Under the pieces are notes generated by a model. It made no database searches. It saw only the letters and a program-made list of their open reading frames with translations, and had not been told where the DNA came from. This document shows positions 15,859-24,404 of a DNA stretch of 64,000 nucleotides, piece after piece. Made by a program: the position numbers and the translations under genes. Location of the stretch: contig CANLVG010000002.1 in the NCBI GenBank assembly GCA_947494565.1, positions 186,001 through 250,000 on the forward strand. The letters are read 5' to 3'. Source of the DNA: an uncultured Flavobacteriaceae bacterium (lineage in GTDB: Bacteria; Bacteroidota; Bacteroidia; Flavobacteriales; Flavobacteriaceae). Numbering within the stretch: position 1 is the first letter of the stretch; every line of letters starts with the position of its first letter.

Positions 15859-17333
15859 ATGCCGTAAATCTGATATTTCCGCACCAACTATTCGAAAAGA
15901 GTGTATTGATCGATAATGGGTTACCTGTATATCTAGTCGAAGAGTTCCTCTACTTCAAGCAATATCCTTTTCATAAGCAAAAAATCGCCTTCCACAGGGC
16001 GACCATGAAGTATTATGAAGCTTACTTGATACAGAAAGGTATAAACGTCAATTATATAGAGGCCATAGAGTCGACTGCTGATATCCGACAATTAATTCCG
16101 GCCCTAGCCGAAAAAAAAATCGATCATATAACGTATATCGACCCAATCGATGATTGGTTGCAACGACGCATTCAAAAGGCCTGTGCAGCGCATGAAATGG
16201 AGATGACCAGCCACGAATCGCCGATGTTCTTGAATACCAATGAAGAGCTGTCCTCTTTTTTTAAACCGGAAAAAAAGAAATTCCACCAAACCAGTTTTTA
16301 CACAGACCAGCGAAAAAAGCGCAACATCTTACTGTCCGACGATGGGAAGCCTGAAGGTGGAAAATGGACCTTCGATACCGAAAACCGAAAGAAGTATCCC
16401 AAGAAAAAAACACCCCCTACAATACAATACCCCGATAACACATCTTACTTTGAAGAAGCCCAAATTTATGTAGCACAACATTTCGAGGAGCACTACGGCA
16501 AACTTAATGGGCAACCCCTGTATCCGGTTACCCATCAGCAAAGCCAAGATTGGTTAAGTCAGTTCTTGAAACAGCGTTTTGCAGAGTTCGGGGCCTATGA
16601 AGATGCCATAGTCGCCGAGCATACCATCTTGAATCACAGCGTACTGACGCCTATGTTGAATGTAGGCCTGTTGACACCAGAGGAAGTTGTTGAAAAGAGC
16701 CTCGTTTTTGCTTCGGAAAACGAAGTGCCTGTGAATTCAACGGAAGGTTTTATTCGTCAAATTATCGGATGGCGCGAATTTATCCGTGGCATTTATGTCA
16801 CGAAAGGCCGCTATGAACGCACCAGGCACTTTTGGAACTTTACTAGAAAGATTCCCCCATCGTTTTATGACGGCACAACAGGGATTTATCCCATTGACAA
16901 AACCATCAAAAAAGTATTGAAAACAGGATATTGCCATCATATTGAACGCCTTATGGTGCTCGGCAATTTCATGGTACTCTGTGAATTTGACCCTGACGAA
17001 GTATATCAATGGTTCATGGAATTGTTTATCGACGCCTATGATTGGGTCATGGTACCCAATGTATACGGCATGAGCCAATTCGCCGATGGCGGACTGATGT
17101 CGACCAAGCCTTATATCAGTGGAAGCAACTATTTGATGAAAATGAGCGACTATGACAAGGGCGATTGGCAAGACATTTGGGACGGTCTTTTCTGGCGATT
17201 TATGCATACGCGTCGTGACTTCTTTTTGTCGAATCCGAGACTGGGAATGCTCGTACGTACGTATGATAAAATGTCAAACGAAAAAAAGCGCGCGCATATT
17301 GAAAATGCCGAAGCCTTCTTAAAAGAACTATGA
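15855..17333 (+). CDS. Cryptochrome/photolyase, bacterial (6-4)-type, without Fe-S ligands
   Basis: 492 residues. The N-terminal domain (NLIFPHQLFEKSVLI, LYFKQYPFHKQKIAFHRATMKYYEAYL) and the FAD domain (GWREFIRGIYVTKG, HHIERLMVLGNFMVL, DAYDWVMVPNVYGMSQFADGG, STKPYISGSNYL) match the FeS-BCP/PhrB group of prokaryotic (6-4) photolyases. Those carry a [4Fe-4S] cluster on four cysteines: one after KPY and three after MSDY. Here the positions read KPYISG and MSDYDKGDWQD, and the cysteine-bearing loop is shortened. All four ligands are missing. Likely a light-driven DNA repair enzyme or photoreceptor; activity is uncertain without the cluster. Confidence 0.9.
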   Translation: MNAVNLIFPHQLFEKSVLIDNGLPVYLVEEFLYFKQYPFHKQKIAFHRATMKYYEAYLIQKGINVNYIEAIESTADIRQLIPALAEKKIDHITYIDPIDDWLQRRIQKACAAHEMEMTSHESPMFLNTNEELSSFFKPEKKKFHQTSFYTDQRKKRNILLSDDGKPEGGKWTFDTENRKKYPKKKTPPTIQYPDNTSYFEEAQIYVAQHFEEHYGKLNGQPLYPVTHQQSQDWLSQFLKQRFAEFGAYEDAIVAEHTILNHSVLTPMLNVGLLTPEEVVEKSLVFASENEVPVNSTEGFIRQIIGWREFIRGIYVTKGRYERTRHFWNFTRKIPPSFYDGTTGIYPIDKTIKKVLKTGYCHHIERLMVLGNFMVLCEFDPDEVYQWFMELFIDAYDWVMVPNVYGMSQFADGGLMSTKPYISGSNYLMKMSDYDKGDWQDIWDGLFWRFMHTRRDFFLSNPRLGMLVRTYDKMSNEKKRAHIENAEAFLKEL

Positions 17334-17743
17334 TGACACTATATCTCTTACGTCTCTTATTTGATTTCGGTTTGGTCGTACTTATTTGGGCAGTGCAGCT
17401 CATTATCTATCCGAGCTTTCAATATTATGGGGCAGCACAGTTGCTTCAGTGGCATCAAAAGTATACGGCAGCGATTTCCTTTATCGTGATCCCCCTGATG
17501 TTCGGGCAACTCATCACAGCTGCTTTACAATTGATTTCGGACCGAAATCTTTTTACCATTGGAAGTCTTATACTGATCGCTCTGGTTTGGCTGAGTACAT
17601 TCACCCAATTCGTTCCGATACACGGAGCCATTTCATCAGGAAACGACTCTCCGGAACTACTAAAACAACTGGTTTCCAAAAACTGGATACGAACTGTTTT
17701 ATGGACAGCGATTTTCTTGTGGACATTCCTCAGAACACGCTAA
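17330..17743 (+). CDS. Four-helix integral membrane protein of photolyase cluster
   Basis: 137 residues. Four hydrophobic segments (about 5-27, 49-68, 75-95, 117-134) with short loops; a YPSFQYYG motif follows the first helix. The start overlaps the photolyase stop by 4 bp (ATGA), or the neighbouring ATG 3 bp later is used. No assigned family that I can name with certainty. Its conserved position suggests a shared regulon rather than a known activity. Confidence 0.75.
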   Translation: MMTLYLLRLLFDFGLVVLIWAVQLIIYPSFQYYGAAQLLQWHQKYTAAISFIVIPLMFGQLITAALQLISDRNLFTIGSLILIALVWLSTFTQFVPIHGAISSGNDSPELLKQLVSKNWIRTVLWTAIFLWTFLRTR

Positions 17744-17791
17744 AATCATGTATCTTATGAGAGCTATGATAACGAACCTAAAATCAAATAA

Positions 17792-18895
17792 ATGAAGCTT
17801 ATCCTCACGGGAGCTACGGGGACCCTCGGCTCTCAAATTTTATTTTCATTGCTTGAGCAAAAATTTGAGCGTATTCAGAAGATTTACCTTCCTGTACGAA
17901 AAAAGGCCACCGCCCAGCCCCTACAACGCATTCAAAACATGTTGGGAAGCACGAATGTGCCCAAATTCATACGCGACCGGCAACATGCCATCCTAGAAAA
18001 AATCGAGGTTGTGGACGCGCAACGGATTCTTGAACCAGAAACATTTTTGAAGACCGAGCGTATCGATTATTTCATTCATTCGGCAGGCTATGTAAACCTG
18101 TCTACGAATCCCCAGGCTAGGGCAGCCGTTTTTAAGGAAAATTTTGACTTCACCAAGGCTATTTTTAATAGCTATAGCCATCTGATAAAAAAATTCGTTT
18201 ATATCAGCACCGCATTTTCCTTCGGAGATGTGGGCGGAACACTCAAGAATGACCAAGACGAAAATCGTACCGGAAACTACCGCAACCACTACGAAGCCTC
18301 AAAACGGGCGTCCGAAGAGTTTTTGTTACAGCAAGGAAAGCTCAAAAATATCCCTATCCAAATTTTAAGGCCCAGTGTTTTAGGTGGGAACATTGAAGAG
18401 GCCCCTAATTTTTTCATCTCAAAATATATGGTCTTCTACCTCTTCGCGAAGTTCTTTTACAACAATTCCTCTAAAGATAAAATCCGAATTACCACCGATT
18501 GTAGCACAGGACTCAATATCGTTCCCACTGATTATGCGGCCAATGTCATCGTAAAAGTCTTGGAGAAGGATATTGAGCAACTGAATATTGTGCATACCCA
18601 TGAGACGAACATGATCAAAGGGATTACCAGGGTATTGGATGCCGTCGGATTTTCAAACTTCACCTTTACGGAAGAGCGAATCACTAAGGCCACCGGGTTC
18701 ACTTCAAAATTGGAGGAGTTCTACTATGAAACGATAGGGGTGCACCTTCACCCGTACTTGAATTCAAAGCCCAGTGAATGGGATACCGCTTTACTGGAAA
18801 GTATTCTGCCCATGCCCCATTATAATTTGGAAGAGTATCTATTGCAAACCGTGACCTTTGCCAAGGCCGCCAACTTCAAGAACCAAAAATGGTAA
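17792..18895 (+). CDS. Extended SDR / thioester-reductase-like oxidoreductase
   Basis: 367 residues. NAD(P) loop TGATGTLGSQIL (residues 6-17), then a male-sterility/NAD_binding_4-like core: IDYFIHSAGYVNL, FVYISTAFSFGD and the catalytic HYEASK (YxxxK). ILRPSVLGG follows. Candidate substrates are acyl thioesters or sugar-like compounds; none is evident. No adenylation or carrier domain is fused. 48 bp after the membrane protein gene and 32 bp before an FAD oxidoreductase, as in light-response clusters of other bacteria. Confidence 0.82.
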   Translation: MKLILTGATGTLGSQILFSLLEQKFERIQKIYLPVRKKATAQPLQRIQNMLGSTNVPKFIRDRQHAILEKIEVVDAQRILEPETFLKTERIDYFIHSAGYVNLSTNPQARAAVFKENFDFTKAIFNSYSHLIKKFVYISTAFSFGDVGGTLKNDQDENRTGNYRNHYEASKRASEEFLLQQGKLKNIPIQILRPSVLGGNIEEAPNFFISKYMVFYLFAKFFYNNSSKDKIRITTDCSTGLNIVPTDYAANVIVKVLEKDIEQLNIVHTHETNMIKGITRVLDAVGFSNFTFTEERITKATGFTSKLEEFYYETIGVHLHPYLNSKPSEWDTALLESILPMPHYNLEEYLLQTVTFAKAANFKNQKW

Positions 18896-18927
18896 CGGAG
18901 GCCTAAAGTCTTTTTAATTCGAATAGC

Positions 18928-20208
18928 GTGGACAAGACAGCATACAAAATTCATATCGTAGGAGGAGGTCTCAGCGGATTAATCGCTGCCAAAGTGCTGG
19001 AAGCGAATGGCTATCACCCTACGGTAATTGAAGCTTCCGGTCGCCTCGGTGGCCGTCTGAAAACGGATTTGATCGAAGGTTATCAATTCGACCACGGTTT
19101 TCAAGTGTTGCTTACGGACTATCCTGCAGCTAAAAAACATCTTGATTTCGAGGCCTTGAACTTGCAGCGGTTTTATTCAGGAGCGGTACTTTTCAACGGG
19201 GGAAAACCACAGACTATTGGCGACCCTTTGCGGGATCCTTCTTTACTCTTTAAAACCCTTTGGGCCAATGTGGGAAGTGTTGCCGATAAATTGAAAATCT
19301 TGCGATTGAACCGTATGTTGAAGCAAAAACCGCTCGAAACCATCTTCAACACCAAGGAAACGACCACTTTGGACTATTTAAAGCAATTTGGTTTTTCCGA
19401 TTCCATCATCCAATCGTTTTTCCGGCCCTTTTTTAGTGGGATTTTTCTAGAACCTCATTTAGCGACCTCGAGCAGAATGTTCGAGTTCGTTTACAAAATG
19501 TTCGGTTCAGGCCATGCCGCACTTCCCAAAAACGGTATTCAAACGATTCCTGAACAATTGAAAACCGAACTAAAACACACCACTTTTAGGCTCAACACCC
19601 GCGTACATGCGGTGAAAGACGATAAAATCATTTTAGAAGATGGTAAGGAACTCCCCTCCCATTTCACCATTGTAGCTACGGCCCCGGAGCAACTGATTTT
19701 CAACCTTAAAAGTCAAAAATTGGGGTGGAAAAGTTGTGAAACCTTCTATTTTGAGACCGAAAGTCGTGTAATATCCAAACCGTTGATCGGCTTGATTTCG
19801 AATACCGAAGCCCTTATCAACAACATCTTTTACCACACAAGTCTCAAGACTTCAGGCAGTGCGAAGAAAGAGTTGCTCTCCGTAACAGTTGTAAAAGATA
19901 CCGATATGGATGATATTGGTTTGCGAAAACAGGTCGTTCAAGAATTGAAGGACCATTGTAAGATCGAGTCGGTTCGTTTTTTAAAACAGTATAGCATTCC
20001 TTATGCACTGCCCGACCTTAAGAATATCCAATATGACATTGCTCCAACCGAAACCAAGATAAAGGATACGATTTTCTTGGCCGGTGACCATTTGTTGAAC
20101 GGCTCATTGAACGCAGCCATGTTATCGGGAGAACGCGCCGCACAAGGACTCATGGAAGTATTGGAAGAACGTCAGGATTTGGCCCACTTCACCTCCGATT
20201 CCCTATAG
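18928..20208 (+). CDS. NAD(P)/FAD-dependent amine-oxidase-like oxidoreductase (GTG start)
   Basis: 426 residues, starting with GTG at 18928. HIVGGGLSGLIAAKVLEANGY is the FAD Rossmann loop, and VIEASGRLGGRLKT and YQFDHGFQVLL are the amine-oxidase-type motifs. The C-terminal FLAGDHLLNGSLNAAMLSGERAA is the second FAD contact. Related to phytoene-desaturase/amine oxidase flavoenzymes that sit with photolyases in light-induced clusters. Probable last gene of the run from 12717; its substrate is unknown. Confidence 0.87.
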   Translation: MDKTAYKIHIVGGGLSGLIAAKVLEANGYHPTVIEASGRLGGRLKTDLIEGYQFDHGFQVLLTDYPAAKKHLDFEALNLQRFYSGAVLFNGGKPQTIGDPLRDPSLLFKTLWANVGSVADKLKILRLNRMLKQKPLETIFNTKETTTLDYLKQFGFSDSIIQSFFRPFFSGIFLEPHLATSSRMFEFVYKMFGSGHAALPKNGIQTIPEQLKTELKHTTFRLNTRVHAVKDDKIILEDGKELPSHFTIVATAPEQLIFNLKSQKLGWKSCETFYFETESRVISKPLIGLISNTEALINNIFYHTSLKTSGSAKKELLSVTVVKDTDMDDIGLRKQVVQELKDHCKIESVRFLKQYSIPYALPDLKNIQYDIAPTETKIKDTIFLAGDHLLNGSLNAAMLSGERAAQGLMEVLEERQDLAHFTSDSL

Positions 20209-20211
20209 CAA

Positions 20212-20589
20212 TCAATACATGGTATTTGCGTTGGCCGACTGTTCGGGTATTTGCTGAATCGCGTCCCAATGCTCACAGATCTTTCCGCCTTCGTTAAATC
20301 GAAAGAAGTCCATAGTCACGTATTGGTCATTGCCCGGCCACGTTTGATGCGTATGTAGGGCTACAAGATCCCCTTCACCGATACAGCGCACAAATTCAAT
20401 GGATTTATCGGGGTATTCGGTCTGCATCCGCTCGAAATAGTCAATAAAACCTTGAAGGCCGTCCGCCACATCAGGGTTGTGCTGAATATATTCATCGCCG
20501 ACATATAGTGCTACGGCCTTTTTTGGGTTGCCTTCATACGCCATCCGGTAAAAGGCGATAGCGTTTTGTTTGTTTTGTTGTACGTTCAT
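20212..20589 (-). CDS. SnoaL/NTF2-like protein
   Basis: 125 residues. NAIAFYRMAYEGNPKKAVALYVGDEYIQHNPDVADGLQGFIDYF and DFFRFNEGGKICEHWDAIQ match the SnoaL-like branch of the NTF2 fold (cone-shaped alpha+beta, small-ligand pocket). Common as a predicted cyclase, isomerase or binding protein. It converges with the FAD oxidoreductase (3 bp between stops) and diverges from the WYL regulator at 20733, which may control it. Confidence 0.82.
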   Translation of the reverse strand: MNVQQNKQNAIAFYRMAYEGNPKKAVALYVGDEYIQHNPDVADGLQGFIDYFERMQTEYPDKSIEFVRCIGEGDLVALHTHQTWPGNDQYVTMDFFRFNEGGKICEHWDAIQQIPEQSANANTMY

Positions 20590-20732
20590 GGTTGTTATTT
20601 TAGATTGGCATGTACCGTCAAAGCATATAATTAAACGGATTTGTTTAAATTCTACTACATATCAAATATGGTGACTTATTACTATTTACGATTGTCAGGT
20701 AGAACTGAAGAAAACCGAGCAAAAGAAAATGA

Positions 20733-21413
20733 ATGAATAGAATTGACCGACTTGTTGCTATCCTAACTACCTTACAATCAAAAAAAAAGGTAACAGCTAA
20801 ATTTATTTCCGATAAATATAAAATTAGTGAAAGAACAGTTTATAGAGATTTAAAAGCACTTGGAGAGATTGGTGTCCCTATAAGTTTTGAACGCCATAGC
20901 GGATATTCAATCCTTCAAGGGTTCTTTTTACCTCCCATTTCATTGACAAGCGAAGAAGCGAATTCACTAATACTGATATCAAAGCTATCAGAGAAATTTA
21001 CTGACAAGACCACCAAAACTCATATTGAAAATGCAATTGCAAAAATAACGGCGAGCTTAAGAGCCGATAAAAAGGAAAAAGCAAGTTTTCTACAATCACA
21101 AATCAAGATTTACAATCCTCCAAATACATTGGATATTTCCAATTACTTAACTGAAATACAAAATGCAATAATTACCAAACAAATTTTAAGTATAGCCTAC
21201 ATCAATACTAAAGAAGAAAAGAGTATTCGGGAAATAGAGCCAATAGGTTTAACCTTCTATTCCAACCAATGGCATTTAATTGCTTGGTGTTGGAATCGAA
21301 ACGCGTACCGAGATTTTAAAATCAAAAAGATAAATCATCTAGAAAGTTTAAGAACCCCTTTTAGAAAAAAGGCGCATTTGGATGTAGATGACTATATAAA
21401 ATTACTGGAGTAA
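20733..21413 (+). CDS. YafY-type HTH/WYL transcriptional regulator
   Basis: 226 residues. N-terminal HTH_11 (RLVAILTTLQSKKKVTAKFISDKYKISERTVYRDLKALG) with a wing, then a WYL domain (ILSIAYINTKEEKSIREIEPIGLTFYSNQWHLIAWCWNRNAYRDFKI). WYL domains bind ligands or nucleic acids and regulate neighbours. Codon use is AT-richer than in the surrounding core genes, suggesting acquisition. A TGTCAG half-site precedes it and a full palindrome follows. Confidence 0.9.
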   Translation: MNRIDRLVAILTTLQSKKKVTAKFISDKYKISERTVYRDLKALGEIGVPISFERHSGYSILQGFFLPPISLTSEEANSLILISKLSEKFTDKTTKTHIENAIAKITASLRADKKEKASFLQSQIKIYNPPNTLDISNYLTEIQNAIITKQILSIAYINTKEEKSIREIEPIGLTFYSNQWHLIAWCWNRNAYRDFKIKKINHLESLRTPFRKKAHLDVDDYIKLLE

Positions 21414-21428
21414 AAATAAATTAAAAAG

Positions 21429-21450
21429 CACTGACATAGGGTTGTCAGTG
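21429..21450 (+). promoter_or_regulatory. Palindromic operator CACTGACA-N6-TGTCAGTG
   Basis: Perfect 8-bp inverted repeat (21429-21436 and 21443-21450) with a 6-bp spacer, 16 bp after the WYL regulator stop and 206 bp before the HEAT-like gene. A TGTCAG half-site occurs at 20693-20698, in front of the regulator gene. A binding site for the WYL regulator is the simplest reading. The following 200 bp holds no ORF with a start codon. Confidence 0.55.
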
Positions 21451-21655
21451 AACTACTTCATCTTTGTGAAAATAAGTATTGTTGTAGCAATTTAAAACTG
21501 TCAGAGCTTCGCATTACCTCTGAAAAATTGTCAACCTATGGAAAGCGAACACTGATGGTGTACTTAGAAAAGCCCTTTGTATTCATTGCTAAGAGAATGA
21601 GACTTATGATGTCCCTTTTTGTAAACTAGTCCGTTAAAAAAACGAATCTCAAACG

Positions 21656-22288
21656 ATGGAAAAAAAAGTAAACATTATCGCAAATTTAGCCTCTTCACTT
21701 AATCGGAGAGATGAAGTGCCTAATCAGGAACTTGCCAAAGAAATTATGCTTTCAAAAAATAAAAAAGCTGTAAAAGAATTGGTTGAGAATCTATCCAACA
21801 AAAAAGCCATTCAAAACGACTGTATAAAAGTGCTTTATGAAATTGGAGCGCAAGAACCTAAACTCATTGCCGATTACATCAATGAATTTGTACTACAATT
21901 GCACAGTAAAAACAACCGACTGCAATGGGGTGCAATGACTGCTCTAGGTACAATCACAAATGAACGACCAAAACAAATTTATGCGATGCTTCCAACTATT
22001 CTTGAAGCTGCGGACAAAGGCTCGGTTATTACAAAAGACCATGCTGTAAACATTTTAATAAAATTGTGCGCTACAAAAAATTACGCCGATAGTGTTTTTA
22101 CACTACTAATGGAACAGCTTTTGAAAAGTCATACGAACCAACTTCCTATGTATGCTGAAAGAGCAATCCCGGTAGTTAATGAAAAGAACAAAAATCTTTT
22201 TGTGAAAACCCTTTCCTCAAGACTAGACGACATTGAAAAAGAAACAAAAAGAAAACGTGTGGAAAAAGTTATAAAAAAATTCCGCTAG
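21656..22288 (+). CDS. HEAT-like alpha-solenoid protein
   Basis: 210 residues, all-helical. Repeated pairs such as VKELVENLSNKKAIQNDCIKVLYEIGA, LQWGAMTALGTITNERPKQIYAMLPTI and SVITKDHAVNILIKLCATKNYAD are the A/B helices of HEAT/ARM repeats (about 4-5). No signal peptide. Typically a protein-binding scaffold; partners unknown. AT-rich like the WYL regulator gene, and it may be that regulator's target because the palindrome lies between them. Confidence 0.7.
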   Translation: MEKKVNIIANLASSLNRRDEVPNQELAKEIMLSKNKKAVKELVENLSNKKAIQNDCIKVLYEIGAQEPKLIADYINEFVLQLHSKNNRLQWGAMTALGTITNERPKQIYAMLPTILEAADKGSVITKDHAVNILIKLCATKNYADSVFTLLMEQLLKSHTNQLPMYAERAIPVVNEKNKNLFVKTLSSRLDDIEKETKRKRVEKVIKKFR

Positions 22289-22683
22289 CAGAAAAGCCGA
22301 ACCTAACCGCACCTATAATGAATGAAAGGTTTATGGTAAAATTCGATGCTTATTGATTTAATAGCACTTTTCCAATATTCAAGAGCATACTAATCTGTAT
22401 GCTTTTTATGTTTTAGACATCAATATAAGTATTCCTTCTTACAAGGACATCAGTTTAAAGAAAATCAAACTTAGGACATAAATAAAGAACAAAAACGGGT
22501 CATTTACGAAAACGTTCACAAACCTTTAAATAAATTTCGTAGAATTGTCCGAGCGATACGATTTATATCCAAAGTAATTGGAGTCGACCTAGTGAACTCG
22601 TCTTGGGTACATGTTTTAATAAAAAGAAAAATCAGACCGCAAAAAATTTGTACGAACCTAATTTCCAACGCCAACTTAAAAAT
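22289..22683. other. 395-bp AT-rich gap before NCS1 permease
   Basis: It contains a hairpin terminator at 22384-22407. No ORF with a believable start fits in the rest. A longer frame open from 22603 is the non-coding leader of the permease gene, whose real ATG is at 22684. Confidence 0.5.
22384..22407 (+). terminator. Terminator of HEAT-like gene
   Basis: AGCATAC (22384-22390) pairs with GTATGCT (22397-22403), followed by TTTT. About 95 bp past the stop at 22288. Confidence 0.6.
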
Positions 22684-24402
22684 ATGAACACTACTGAAGA
22701 TTTTAAACAGTTTGCAGCTCTGGACGAAGAACAATTACCGGTCGCTAAACATAAATTACATGATTGGACCCATTTTGCAGGACTCTACGCTGCGGAACAC
22801 GTAGCAGCGACGGAGTTTGTCATCGGGGCGACCTTTGTGGCCCTTGGTGCCAAGACAATGGATATTATCCTCGGCCTTTTAATCGGTAATATTCTGGCTG
22901 TGCTAAGCTGGCGCTTCATCACCTCCCCGATTGCCGTTGACACACGCTTGAGCCTCTATACGTATCTGAACAAGATTGCGGGCGATTCGATGACCCAATT
23001 GTACAATTGGGCCAATGTCGTCATCTTTTCGGTAATCTCTGCCGCCATGATAACAGTCTCAGCAACAGCGGTCCGTTTTGCTTTTGATATTCCCGCGCAA
23101 CTCAATTGGTACCCTACCAATGCCTGGTTTATTCTTATTGTTTTGGCCGTAGGCATCGTAGTGGTATCCATTGCCCTCTATGGTTTTAATGCCGTTTCTG
23201 AATTCTCGGGCATCTGTGCACCTTGGTTATTTGTCATGTTTACCAGCGGCGCTATGGTGCTCCTCCCTGCATTGTCGTTAGATGTTCTCGATAAAACCTT
23301 ACCGGCAGGATGGGCCGATTTTATGACCCTCGGCGACCAGAGTATCTGGACGGGTATTAACAGCGATGGCAAACCGGGAATCGGATTGGTCGAAGTCATC
23401 GGCTTTGGTTGGGCTGCCAATACAATCACACATTTCGGATTGATCGATATGGCCCTCCTGCGTTTTGCAAAAAAGAAGAACTATGGATATGCAACCAGTA
23501 CCGGGATGATGTTCGGTCACTACGTCGCATGGATCGCTGCCGGAATCATGGGTGCCGGTGCTGCCGTTATCTTAGGAAAATCAATTGTAGAACTCGATCC
23601 GGGCGACGTAGCCTACTATGCCCTCGGTTGGTCGGGCTTTGTCATCGTGATTGTCGCAGGTTGGACAACCGCAATTACCAATCTGTATAGAGCAGGTTTG
23701 GCCGCACAAGCCATTTTCAACAAACACTCCCGAAAGAAAACGACCATTGTCGTCGGTTTCATCACCGTTGCCATTGCCTGTTTCCCCTTTGTTTTTTCAC
23801 AGATACTGCCGCTACTGACCTATGCAGGGCTGTTGGTCGTTCCTGTGGGCGCCATTGTGTTTGCAGAACATCAGATTTTCCCTAGAATTGGCTATACACG
23901 CTACTGGTCCTCGTATCGTAAGCTGACCTTCAGCATGCCTGCCGTTGCCGCTTGGGGTTTGGGGCTCATCTTTGGTTTCGGACTGAATGCCTTGGATGTG
24001 ATTTCCTTCTACTACCTGTTTATCCCTACCTGGTTTTTTACCATCGCGGTCTATACCCTATTTGCCTCCAGATATGGAGCGAAAGAGACCTACACCGAAG
24101 AAGCGGCGGCGGAAGAACTTCGGAATGAAACCATCGAACGTTTTCAAGAACAGCAGGCAAAAGAGGAGCCCGTGATTTCCAAAGATGTTTCTTTGTTCTC
24201 TAAGGGATTGAAATTCATAGCGATTTCGGCATTGGTAGCCACCTTGATTTTGGCCTGTAATGTGCTATTCGGGAGCGCTTCGGAAGCCAGTTACATCGAA
24301 AATCGGGAACTCTTTTATACCTATGGATTCCTTTGTACGCTCATTTATTTCGTGTTGGCCTATTGGGCGCTAAAACGCGGAAAATCAAATATCACAACCT
24401 AA
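22684..24402 (+). CDS. NCS1-family (purine-cytosine permease-like) transporter
   Basis: 572 residues from ATG at 22684, preceded by a rich leader. About 12 membrane segments. NCS1 hallmarks include HFAGLYAAEHVAATEFVIGATFVALGAK and GWAANTITHFGLID / ATSTGMMFGHYVAW. The family imports nucleobases, hydantoins or vitamins with sodium or protons. It is longer than usual (about 420-500): after an acidic linker, two extra hydrophobic segments close the C-terminus. The polyol dehydrogenase gene starts 2 bp after its stop, so the substrate may be linked to that enzyme. Confidence 0.85.
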   Translation: MNTTEDFKQFAALDEEQLPVAKHKLHDWTHFAGLYAAEHVAATEFVIGATFVALGAKTMDIILGLLIGNILAVLSWRFITSPIAVDTRLSLYTYLNKIAGDSMTQLYNWANVVIFSVISAAMITVSATAVRFAFDIPAQLNWYPTNAWFILIVLAVGIVVVSIALYGFNAVSEFSGICAPWLFVMFTSGAMVLLPALSLDVLDKTLPAGWADFMTLGDQSIWTGINSDGKPGIGLVEVIGFGWAANTITHFGLIDMALLRFAKKKNYGYATSTGMMFGHYVAWIAAGIMGAGAAVILGKSIVELDPGDVAYYALGWSGFVIVIVAGWTTAITNLYRAGLAAQAIFNKHSRKKTTIVVGFITVAIACFPFVFSQILPLLTYAGLLVVPVGAIVFAEHQIFPRIGYTRYWSSYRKLTFSMPAVAAWGLGLIFGFGLNALDVISFYYLFIPTWFFTIAVYTLFASRYGAKETYTEEAAAEELRNETIERFQEQQAKEEPVISKDVSLFSKGLKFIAISALVATLILACNVLFGSASEASYIENRELFYTYGFLCTLIYFVLAYWALKRGKSNITT

Positions 24403-24404
24403 AC

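Noticed and set aside
21451-21655. Open frame with a protein-like stretch (ELRITSEKLSTYGKRTLMVYL) after the palindrome
   Set aside because: No start codon in frame, no known family, and it ends at TAG; I treat it as non-coding or a relic.
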